Positions 57,478-64,000 of a DNA stretch of 64,000 bases are shown piece after piece (position 1 is the stretch's first letter; each line of letters begins with the position of its first letter). The translations under genes were made by a program, and so were the position numbers. Under the pieces are notes generated by a model. The model made no database searches. It was not told where the DNA came from and saw only the letters and a program-made list of their open reading frames with translations. This DNA comes from Nitrobacter sp047149785. Its GTDB lineage: Bacteria > Pseudomonadota > Alphaproteobacteria > Rhizobiales > Xanthobacteraceae. The stretch is from the NCBI RefSeq assembly GCF_047149785.1, contig NZ_BAAGBE010000001.1, forward strand, positions 1,984,001 through 2,048,000, given 5' to 3'.

Positions 57478-58422
57478 ATGACTGGTTCCCGAAAATCCCG
57501 CCTGGACGGCTCACGCTTCAAACAGCGACGGGGCAGCTATCGACGTTATAAACTGCCGCGATTGACCGCAACCATGACATGTAAGGAAGCATTCCGCACG
57601 ATCGCGCGCGGCTGTCTCGACGATCTGGCGGCAAATCAACAGGCAACGTACGAAGGAGACAGGGAAGCGCTGCATCAGATGCGGATTGCCCTGACCCGTT
57701 TGCGGGCTGCCCGATCCTTTTTTTCCTCTTTTATTCCATCTTCAGAATGGTCTCCCTTGAAGGGTGAATTGAAATGGCTGAACAAACACCTGAGCCGGAC
57801 GCGCGATCTGGACGTCGCGCTTAAGCGGCTTCCCTCAGCCCATGATACGAGTCCGCGACAAACGCTCGGTCGCGCTTGGCGGAAAACCTGGAGCGCCAGC
57901 CATCGAGATCTCCGCCGGGCGCTCCACTCGAGGCGATACCGGATCCTGCTGCGCGACATGTCGATCTGGATTGATGGAAGCAGGTCGTCCGGCAAGGTGA
58001 AGCCATCAACCTCGCTCACGACGTATTCTGGCCGCCGGCTCGATCGTTGGTACCAGAAGCTGGTCAAAAAGAGCCGGGCCATCGAGGACATGAGTGCAAG
58101 CCAGCGCCATCGACTCAGGATAAAAAGCAAACGATTCCGTTATGTGCTCGAAGTTCTCGAGCAGCTTCTCCCAGGTAAATCTCGCGCCGGAGTGAGAGAG
58201 TGTCTTAAGTCTCTACGCAAGATTCAGAAATACCTGGGACAGTTGAACGACGCTGAGCAAGGCCGCCTTATCGCGACAGCTTTGGCAAAATCGGCGCAGG
58301 AGGACGGAGCGAGATGGAACTCGCCGTTGCCGACAGGCCGAAAAGCCAGGAAACGGATGATCAGGGCCGCTGCGCTCGCTTTCCAGCAGATGGCGGAATT
58401 GAAGCCGTTCCAGCTATCTTGA
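57478..58422 (+). CDS. CHAD-domain protein
   Basis: The CHAD domain is a positively charged helical bundle that binds inorganic polyphosphate. The protein shows CKEAFRTIARGCLDDLAANQ, EALHQMRIALTRLRAARSFF (the conserved H-Q-x-R-x-x-x-R-R/T-L-R motif) and HRLRIKSKRFRYVLEVLEQL. No CYTH phosphatase domain is fused, so it may bind rather than hydrolyse polyphosphate. An internal ATG at 57574 is an alternative start. A repeat copy lies in its leader, and no FixK site is evident. Confidence 0.9.
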   Translation: MTGSRKSRLDGSRFKQRRGSYRRYKLPRLTATMTCKEAFRTIARGCLDDLAANQQATYEGDREALHQMRIALTRLRAARSFFSSFIPSSEWSPLKGELKWLNKHLSRTRDLDVALKRLPSAHDTSPRQTLGRAWRKTWSASHRDLRRALHSRRYRILLRDMSIWIDGSRSSGKVKPSTSLTTYSGRRLDRWYQKLVKKSRAIEDMSASQRHRLRIKSKRFRYVLEVLEQLLPGKSRAGVRECLKSLRKIQKYLGQLNDAEQGRLIATALAKSAQEDGARWNSPLPTGRKARKRMIRAAALAFQQMAELKPFQLS

Positions 58423-58545
58423 CTCTTCGCTTTCAAGACCTGGCAACCGACGAATATGGAGCGATTGAGAAATTGACGTCAGCTCCGCGGGCTTACTGGA
58501 TGCTGTCCAACGGACGCATCTCACATTGGCCGAAACGGGTGAAGC

Positions 58546-59382
58546 TCAGCGCGATAGCAATACGCAACGCGTCGATTCAGAGGCGAGATGCTGCGTCACG
58601 CCGCCGAGCACCCACTCGCGCAATCGCGAATGGCCATAGGCTCCCGCAACAACCACGCCCGCTGCGATACTGGACGCGATTCCATCCAGTGCAGCCGCCG
58701 CATCCCGTGTCGAAATCTCCTCCGGAACAAGTGCGTTTGCTGCAATGTCATGTTGTGACAGCCACGCGACGACGTCGTTAGTGCGGTTCAATGCCGCCTC
58801 GCGGCTGCCGCCGTCCTCGACGATTTCGGCAATCGTAACGTCCTTGGCCTTGCGCAGCAACGGAAGCGAATCGACGGTTGCCCGCCGCGCCTCGGGCGTA
58901 TCCTTCCAGGCGACCAGCACACTCCGCAGATCGAGCCAGCTCACCGCTTCGGGAACAACGAGCAAGGGTCTGCCCGCCTGCATCACCAGATCGCTCGGGT
59001 TGACCCTGGCAAACGGGTCCGTAAATACCCCGCCTCGACTCTGCCCGATCACGATAATATCGGCGGCACGCGCTTCGCGCGAAACAAACTGAATAGGGAT
59101 TTCCATGCTGGAGCGCCATTCGACCTGTTTCGTGCCCCTGTTCATGACCTTTCGGAACTCGGACTCAAGCTCCGATAGCCGCGCCTCGATGGCCTCCCGA
59201 CCTCGCCCGATCATCTTGTCGGCCTGCTCACCCGAGGTGAAATAAAGCGGCGGACTGAATTCCGCGGCCGCGATTCCGACGACTCGCGCGTCAAATCGCC
59301 CGGCCATTTCGCCCGCTATAGCGAGGCAGCGCTCGTTCGACTGATCGGATGCAAGGTTCACCATAATCGTCGCGTAGGTCAT
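58546..59382 (-). CDS. Universal stress protein, two tandem USP domains
   Basis: This 278-aa protein starts MTYATIMVNLASDQSNERCL. The second half carries LRSVLVAWKDTPEARRATVD and ends GVVVAGAYGHSRLREWVLGG. It is the third double-USP protein in the island and is closest in layout to the one at 49475. GGGAGAAAAAGA precedes the ATG. A FixK-type site with one mismatch (ATGATCCAGATCAA) is centred about 90 bases upstream. Confidence 0.92.
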   Translation of the reverse strand: MTYATIMVNLASDQSNERCLAIAGEMAGRFDARVVGIAAAEFSPPLYFTSGEQADKMIGRGREAIEARLSELESEFRKVMNRGTKQVEWRSSMEIPIQFVSREARAADIIVIGQSRGGVFTDPFARVNPSDLVMQAGRPLLVVPEAVSWLDLRSVLVAWKDTPEARRATVDSLPLLRKAKDVTIAEIVEDGGSREAALNRTNDVVAWLSQHDIAANALVPEEISTRDAAAALDGIASSIAAGVVVAGAYGHSRLREWVLGGVTQHLASESTRCVLLSR

Positions 59383-59464
59383 TCTTTTTCTCCCGGCGGC
59401 TCGGTTAACAATCTCAAATGGCGTCACACGCCAATATGCATGGGTCCGGGATCGTGGAGCGAAC

Positions 59465-59478
59465 ATGATCCAGATCAA
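59465..59478. promoter_or_regulatory. Near-consensus FixK/FNR-type site upstream of universal stress gene 3
   Basis: ATGATCCAGATCAA differs from the consensus at the first base. It lies on the universal-stress side of a divergent region that has a second, exact site at 59571. Confidence 0.5.
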
Positions 59479-59570
59479 GAAACCCGCAAATGATGCGGTG
59501 CCGCTACCAACGATGAGAGGCGCTCGCACAATCAGATCGAAGTCGCCCGTATTTCGGCCGATCGTCGCGC

Positions 59571-59584
59571 TTGACCCAGGTCAA
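59571..59584. promoter_or_regulatory. FixK/FNR-type site upstream of the CBS-BON gene
   Basis: TTGACCCAGGTCAA fits TTGA-N6-TCAA and is centred about 69 bases before the CBS-BON start codon. Confidence 0.75.
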
Positions 59585-59646
59585 GCCGTCTCGATGCATC
59601 GGCGATATTATTTGAAATGTTTTCATTCAACTCTCGGAGCTTCGGC

Positions 59647-60375
59647 ATGCGCGCTCATCAGATCATGACCAGGCGGGTCATCACGGTCAGTCCCGACACA
59701 ACCATTATCGATGCCGCGAACACCATGCTCGAACAACATGTCAGCGGCCTTCCGGTGATCAACACGACGGGAAAGCTGGTCGGCATCGTTTCGGAAGGTG
59801 ATTTCATTCGCCGCGCCGAAATAGGGACGCAGCGCAGGAGGGCGCGATGGTTGAAATTCCTGCTCGGTGCCGGCAGGGACGCGTCGGACTTCGTTCACGA
59901 GCAGGGTCGCAAGGTCGGCGAAATCATGACGCCGAACCCTTGTACCGTGTCGGAAGAAACGTCGCTGGAAGACATCGTAACAACGATGGAAAAGAACGGC
60001 ATCAAGCGGTTGCCGGTGATGCGGGGCGACCGGATTGTCGGAATCGTCACACGCGCCAATCTACTGCAGGCCGTCGCGGGGCTTGCCCGCGAGGTTCCCG
60101 ATCCGACCGCGGATGATGATCATATTCGCGACCGCATCATTGCATCCATCGAGAGAAACGACTGGTGTCCATTCGGCCTGGGCGTCATCGTGCACGGCGG
60201 GATCGTTCATCTCAGCGGGATCATTACCGACGAACGGACCAGACAGGCTGCCGTGGTGGCGGCGGAAAATGTCACCGGCGTGAAGGACGTTCACGATCAT
60301 CTCTGCTGGGTCGATACCATGTCCGGATTGTACTTGAATTCCCCCGAAGACAACAAATTGGCAGCGGCGGGTTGA
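59647..60375 (+). CDS. CBS-CBS-BON fusion protein
   Basis: Two CBS motifs (HQIMTRRVITVSPDTTIIDA to GLPVINTTGKLVGIVSEGDF; VGEIMTPNPCTVSEETSLED to RLPVMRGDRIVGIVTRANLL) are followed by a BON domain at about residues 155-230 (GVIVHGGIVHLSGIITDERT, TGVKDVHDHL). CBS binds adenosine nucleotides, and BON binds phospholipid or partners. The fusion may tie energy state to envelope stress. The ATG at 59647 follows GGAGC. It is upstream of a separate BON protein. Confidence 0.9.
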   Translation: MRAHQIMTRRVITVSPDTTIIDAANTMLEQHVSGLPVINTTGKLVGIVSEGDFIRRAEIGTQRRRARWLKFLLGAGRDASDFVHEQGRKVGEIMTPNPCTVSEETSLEDIVTTMEKNGIKRLPVMRGDRIVGIVTRANLLQAVAGLAREVPDPTADDDHIRDRIIASIERNDWCPFGLGVIVHGGIVHLSGIITDERTRQAAVVAAENVTGVKDVHDHLCWVDTMSGLYLNSPEDNKLAAAG

Positions 60376-60542
60376 GTGCAAAAAACCAACAGCAATCGAC
60401 AACCTGCAGCTAAAGTCGGCGAACGCCGACACTGCGACGCCGCGACCCCTGAATGTCGATCGACATCGAACCGGACCGGTCTGGCCGATTTGTCGTCACG
60501 CCGCCGAGGCGCTTGCCAATGACGGCAATTGCCGCAGACGTT

Positions 60543-60556
60543 TTGATTCTGATCAA
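60543..60556. promoter_or_regulatory. FixK/FNR-type site upstream of the BON protein gene
   Basis: TTGATTCTGATCAA is a perfect consensus palindrome, centred about 69 bases before the start codon. Confidence 0.8.
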
Positions 60557-60618
60557 TGCGCCGCATCATGGGTAAGCGAGATTATTTTTGTCTTGGATAA
60601 ACCCGATGGAGAACGACC

Positions 60619-61266
60619 ATGACTGACTCTCAACTTCGTCAAGATATCATCGACGAGCTTGAATTCGATCCAGCGTTCGACGGCGAGCATATAGGCGTCG
60701 CCGTCGATAACAATGTCGTCAGCCTGACCGGCCATGTCACCAGCTATGCCCAGAAGGTCGCGGCCATCGCAGCCGCCCGGCGCGTCAAGGGCGTGCATGC
60801 CATCGCGGAGAACATCGAGGTCCGCTACCCGTTCCAGAGCAAGACGGCGGATGACCAGATCGCCAAACGCGCCATGGATATCCTGGCATGGGATGTCATT
60901 GTTCCCGACACGGTCGAGGTGCTCGTTCAGGACGGCTGGATCACCCTAAGCGGCCATGTCAATTGGTACTATGAGAGAACAGCGGCGGAAGACGATGTTC
61001 GCAAACTTTCCGGCGTGCGCGGTGTAACGAACACGATCACGGTCAAGCCCCGCGTTGAGGCGTCGAACGTCAAAACCAAGATCGAGTCGGCGCTCAAACG
61101 CCACGCGGAAATCGAAGCCAAGGCGATCCGCGTGACGGTCGAGAATGGCAACAAGGTTATTCTCGACGGCAACGTCGACAATTGGGATGAGCGACGTGCC
61201 GCTGAAAACGCCGCCTGGTCCGCGCCCGGCGTGGCCTTTGTCGAAGACCACCTGACGATCCGCTGA
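60619..61266 (+). CDS. BON-domain protein (three BON repeats)
   Basis: This 215-aa protein has three BON units: DIIDELEFDPAFDGEHIGVA with VKGVHAIAENIEV; AWDVIVPDTVEVLVQDGWIT with VRGVTNTITVKP; and ALKRHAEIEAKAIRVTVENG with APGVAFVEDHLTI. It resembles OsmY-type proteins but has no signal peptide, so it is expected in the cytoplasm or at the inner face of the membrane. GGAGAACGACC precedes the ATG. Confidence 0.92.
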   Translation: MTDSQLRQDIIDELEFDPAFDGEHIGVAVDNNVVSLTGHVTSYAQKVAAIAAARRVKGVHAIAENIEVRYPFQSKTADDQIAKRAMDILAWDVIVPDTVEVLVQDGWITLSGHVNWYYERTAAEDDVRKLSGVRGVTNTITVKPRVEASNVKTKIESALKRHAEIEAKAIRVTVENGNKVILDGNVDNWDERRAAENAAWSAPGVAFVEDHLTIR

Positions 61267-61321
61267 TCGTTCGGAACCTGCGGCGCCTTTTGCCGACGCC
61301 GCAGGCTGATCAGAACCCAAC

Positions 61322-61471
61322 TCATTTCTTCTCGGCGGAGGGGGACGGCGGTTCTTTTGCCTCCTCCTCCGCCAGCAACCTCAAAATGATCTTGCGCTTT
61401 TCTTCATCCGTCGTCTCCGCAAGCAGCTTGCGGTAGAGAAGAATGTTTTCCTCGTGCACATAGCGTCGCAT
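61322..61471 (-). CDS. Small charged protein, 49 aa
   Basis: The chain MRRYVHEENILLYRKLLAET continues as a single amphipathic helix and ends in a Glu/Pro/Lys tail. GAAGGGGATTTCCCG precedes the ATG at 61471; an in-frame start 33 bases upstream lacks a good site. It is convergent with the BON gene and divergent from fixL. Small proteins with HEENI-L-Y-x-K-L-L occur near stress genes in related bacteria, but the function is unknown. Confidence 0.7.
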   Translation of the reverse strand: MRRYVHEENILLYRKLLAETTDEEKRKIILRLLAEEEAKEPPSPSAEKK

Positions 61472-61705
61472 CGGGAAATCCCCTTCGCGTGGAAGCGAAA
61501 GCAAATTGGCAGCTTTACCTGGAGGCCCGGACCAGCCAGGGCTGCTGCGGCAGTCTGGTATTTTATGATGTTTTTTGGCCGGACAAAGCCTTAATCTTCG
61601 ATCCTTGAGCCGATAGGCCGACCATAGGTAGCGGTCACGATCCCGGATAGCCGCTGGGAATGCGAAGGGCTCATGAAGCTTTCCTTGCCGTGCGGGATGT
61701 GAACC

Positions 61706-63241
61706 GTGACGCGTGATGATCCGCCACCCCTGAATAGCCTGTTCCGCGACGAGGAGTTACAACGCGGAATCGACAAATCCGGTGTCGGCATCTGGGATCT
61801 CGATATCTCGACCCGCAGGCTGTTCTGGTCCAGTCCGACACGCAGGCTTTTTGGCGTCTCGGAAAGCGCGCCGGTGAGCTACGATCTTTTCCTCTCCCTG
61901 CTCCAGCCGGAAGATCGCGCGCGCACGGAATCGGCTATTCGGCGCTCGATCGAGACCGGGTGCAGGTTCGATATTCAGTACCGGATCCGTGGAACACCGG
62001 AAGGAAGCCGCTGGATTCGGGCGCGAGGCGGTCTCGTCGTCAACGACGATGGGGTGCCGCGGCGCCTCAGCGGCGTGGTGCTCGATATCGACGATCAAAA
62101 GTTGATCGAAGAAGCCCTGCTCGCGCGCGAGGATCACCTTCGTTCGATTCTCGACACGATTCCCGACGCGATGATCGTTATTGACGATCACGGCATCATG
62201 CAGCACTTCAGTGCCGCGGCCGAACGTCTGTTCGGCCATTCGGAACACGAAGCCATTGGCCAGAATGTCAGCATTTTGATGCCTGAACCGGACAGCAGCC
62301 GACACGACGGCTATCTGGCCCGCTATCAATCCACCGGCGAACGGCACATCATCGGCATCGGACGGATCGTCACCGGGAAACGCCGGGATGGGGCTACTTT
62401 TCCAATGCACCTGTCGGTCGGCGAGATGCACTCCGGCGGAAAACAGCATTTTACCGGATTTGTGCGCGATCTTTCAGAGCACCAGCAAACCCAGGCAAAA
62501 CTCCAGGAACTGCAATCCGAACTGGTTCACATGTCTCGCCTGAGCGCGATGGGAGAAATGGCCTCGACCCTTGCGCACGAATTAAACCAGCCGCTCACCG
62601 CGATCAGCAACTACATGAAGGGATCGCGCCGTCTTCTGGCGGCGAGCACTGACCCCAACATCGCGAAGATCGAAACGGCGCTGGATCGGGCCGCCGATCA
62701 GGCCATCCGCGCCGGCCAGATCATTCGACGGCTGCGCGATTTCGTCTCCCGGCGGGAGTCGGAAAAACGCGTCGAAAGCCTGGCGAAGCTGATGGAAGAG
62801 GCCGGAGCTCTCGGTCTTGCGGGTGCCCGAGAACAGAACGTCACGCTGCGGCTTGAGCTGGACGCGGAATGCGACCGCGTCCTCGTCGATCGCGTGCAGA
62901 TTCAGCAGGTCCTGGTTAATCTCTTTCGAAACGCCCTGGAAGCGATGGCGGAATCGCCGAAACGCGAACTCGCCGCCTCCAGCAAGAAAGCTTCCGACGA
63001 CATGGTCGAAGTCTCGATATCGGATACCGGCCATGGCTTCAGCGAGACCGCCGCCGCAAGCCTGTTCCAGACCTTCTTCACGACCAAGGAAACCGGAATG
63101 GGCGTGGGGCTCTCCATCAGCCGGTCGATCGTGGAAGCCCACGGCGGCCGAATGTGGGCCGAAACGAACGATTCAGGCGGCGCGACCTTCCGACTGACCT
63201 TGCCCATGGCGTCGACCGAGGATTTGCCCGATGTCGCATAA
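61706..63241 (+). CDS. fixL: Oxygen-sensing histidine kinase FixL
   Basis: FixL phosphorylates FixJ when its haem is free of oxygen. The first PAS (about residues 15-130) lacks haem residues. The second (about 140-255) binds haem: His200 in SSRHDGYLARYQ, Arg206, His214 and Arg220 in GIGRIVTGKRRDG, numbers identical to Bradyrhizobium FixL. The kinase core has His291 in LAHELNQPLTAIS, the N box LVNLFRNALEAMA and G boxes SDTGHGF and GMGVGLSIS. No membrane helix exists, so it is cytoplasmic. Start is GTG, after GGGATGTGAACC. Its stop overlaps fixJ by 11 bases. Confidence 0.97.
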   Translation: MTRDDPPPLNSLFRDEELQRGIDKSGVGIWDLDISTRRLFWSSPTRRLFGVSESAPVSYDLFLSLLQPEDRARTESAIRRSIETGCRFDIQYRIRGTPEGSRWIRARGGLVVNDDGVPRRLSGVVLDIDDQKLIEEALLAREDHLRSILDTIPDAMIVIDDHGIMQHFSAAAERLFGHSEHEAIGQNVSILMPEPDSSRHDGYLARYQSTGERHIIGIGRIVTGKRRDGATFPMHLSVGEMHSGGKQHFTGFVRDLSEHQQTQAKLQELQSELVHMSRLSAMGEMASTLAHELNQPLTAISNYMKGSRRLLAASTDPNIAKIETALDRAADQAIRAGQIIRRLRDFVSRRESEKRVESLAKLMEEAGALGLAGAREQNVTLRLELDAECDRVLVDRVQIQQVLVNLFRNALEAMAESPKRELAASSKKASDDMVEVSISDTGHGFSETAAASLFQTFFTTKETGMGVGLSISRSIVEAHGGRMWAETNDSGGATFRLTLPMASTEDLPDVA

Positions 63242-63848
63242 GGGAAATGTCTACGTCATCGACGACGATCCTGCGATGCGGGACTCGCTCGATTTCCTGC
63301 TTGGCTCGGCAGGGTTCGAAGTCACGCTGTTCGACACTGCCGCCGATTTCCTCGCCGCTCATGCAGACCTTCGTTTCGGCTGTGTCGTGTCCGACGTCCG
63401 CATGCCCGGCATAGATGGAATGGAGTTGCTTCGACGCCTCAAGGCCGATACCTCGCCCCTGCCCGTCATCCTCATGACCGGACATGGGGATATCCCCCTC
63501 GCGGTCGAAGCGATAAAGTTGGGGGCGCTCGATTTCATCGAAAAGCCGTTTGAAGACGAACGGCTGATCGGAATGATCGAGGCCGCCCTCCAGCAGAGCC
63601 CGGATCATGCCAAGAGCGACGCCGTCTTGGCCGAGATCGCATCGAGGATAGCGAGTCTCAGTCAGCGCGAACGTCAGGTCATGGACGGACTCGTCGCAGG
63701 TCTGTCCAATAAACTGATCGCTCGCGAACACAATATCAGTCCCAGAACGATCGAGGTTTATCGGGCAAATGTCATGACGAAAATGCACGCGCATAACTTG
63801 TCCGAGTTGATCCGCCTCGCGCTGCGCGCCGGCATTTTGAACGATTGA
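63231..63848 (+). CDS. fixJ: Response regulator FixJ
   Basis: Phosphorylated FixJ activates fixK and related promoters. The receiver domain (about residues 1-120) has the acidic pocket VYVIDDDPAMRDSL, phospho-acceptor Asp55 in VVSDVRMPGIDG and Lys in DFIEKPFED. The LuxR-type HTH at about 145-200 has SQRERQVMDGLVAGLSNKLI and ISPRTIEVYRANVMTKMHAH. At 205 aa it is standard. The ATG lies inside the fixL end, giving coupled translation. A FixK-type site overlaps its stop codon. Confidence 0.97.
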   Translation: MSHKGNVYVIDDDPAMRDSLDFLLGSAGFEVTLFDTAADFLAAHADLRFGCVVSDVRMPGIDGMELLRRLKADTSPLPVILMTGHGDIPLAVEAIKLGALDFIEKPFEDERLIGMIEAALQQSPDHAKSDAVLAEIASRIASLSQRERQVMDGLVAGLSNKLIAREHNISPRTIEVYRANVMTKMHAHNLSELIRLALRAGILND

Positions 63849-63858
63849 GTTAAATCAA
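63845..63858. promoter_or_regulatory. FixK/FNR-type site downstream of fixJ
   Basis: TTGAGTTAAATCAA fits TTGA-N6-TCAA. Its first bases overlap the fixJ stop codon, and it is centred about 65 bases before the next start codon at 63917. Confidence 0.7.
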
Positions 63859-63916
63859 GGCGTCGCGTTCCCATAGCCGTATCGTGACGATCGGCTATCT
63901 GGATTCGCGACATCCG

Positions 63917-64000
63917 ATGACAGAGATCACAATCGCAAGGCACAGAATCTGCGTTCTCGACGACGATCCTGCCGTGCTTCAGTCATTGCGATTTCTTCTG
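63917..64000 (+). CDS. Response regulator receiver protein, 5' end only
   Basis: The 28 visible codons (MTEITIARHRICVLDDDPAV, then LQSLRFLL) match the start of a FixJ-type receiver domain, with the acidic pocket DDD. The gene leaves the window. It follows fixJ by about 70 bases, has its own FixK-type site and may be a second FixJ-like or single-domain regulator giving feedback. Confidence 0.85.
   Translation, partial: MTEITIARHRICVLDDDPAVLQSLRFLL

Overview
The window is a GC-rich alphaproteobacterial chromosome segment. It most resembles the Bradyrhizobium/Rhodopseudomonas/Nitrobacter group (Nitrobacteraceae). The evidence for this is a soluble FixL whose haem and phospho-histidine residues fall at the same numbers as in Bradyrhizobium FixL (His200, Arg220, His291), a FixK2-type regulator with a cysteine at position 182, an A73-type tRNA-His, split pntA, tandem DUF465 proteins, and several families of dispersed palindromic repeats placed between genes. 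The assignment is inference; no 16S gene is present.

Region 1 (1-41 kb) is mostly housekeeping. It holds the 5' part of rsmH, an AmiD-type amidase, CsbD, tRNA-His, two phasins, a PdhS-like sensor kinase with a decayed ATP lid, scoAB (acetoacetate:succinate CoA transfer), an AsmA protein, and a potA-potH-potI operon without a binding protein. It continues with two c-di-GMP enzymes, an LhgO-type oxidase, purEK, aqpZ, rpsU, a His/Met-rich outer-membrane protein beside a cation/proton antiporter, cox subunit IV-pntAA-pntAB-pntB, pepF and an NtrC-type regulator. Last comes a neighbouring pair of peptidoglycan enzymes: an L,D-transpeptidase and a DUF882/MepK-type hydrolase.

Region 2 (41-48 kb) looks like a sulfide-response locus. 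A BigR/SqrR-type ArsR repressor (Cys30 and Cys96, the family's 66-residue spacing) is divergent from sulfide:quinone oxidoreductase (Cys127/159/353), a DUF2892 membrane protein and an RND efflux pair. A cytochrome c'-like gene lies beyond the repressor. The RND permease gene carries an in-frame copy of a dispersed palindromic repeat that elsewhere in the window sits only between genes.

Region 3 (48-64 kb) is a low-oxygen/dormancy-like island. It opens with a fixK2-like gene and closes with fixL-fixJ and the start of another response regulator. Between them lie three double universal stress proteins, Hsp20, CBS and CBS-BON proteins, a BON protein, two zinc alcohol dehydrogenases, a monohaem cytochrome c, Pcm, a host-attachment-family protein, a CHAD protein and several tiny proteins. 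Ten exact TTGA-N6-TCAA sites (FixK/FNR type), all intergenic or overlapping a stop codon, lie between 41.6 and 63.9 kb and mostly 50-125 bp upstream of start codons. This implies one FixLJ-FixK circuit controlling the island and also the sulfide genes. I saw no transposase, integrase, prophage or CRISPR array.
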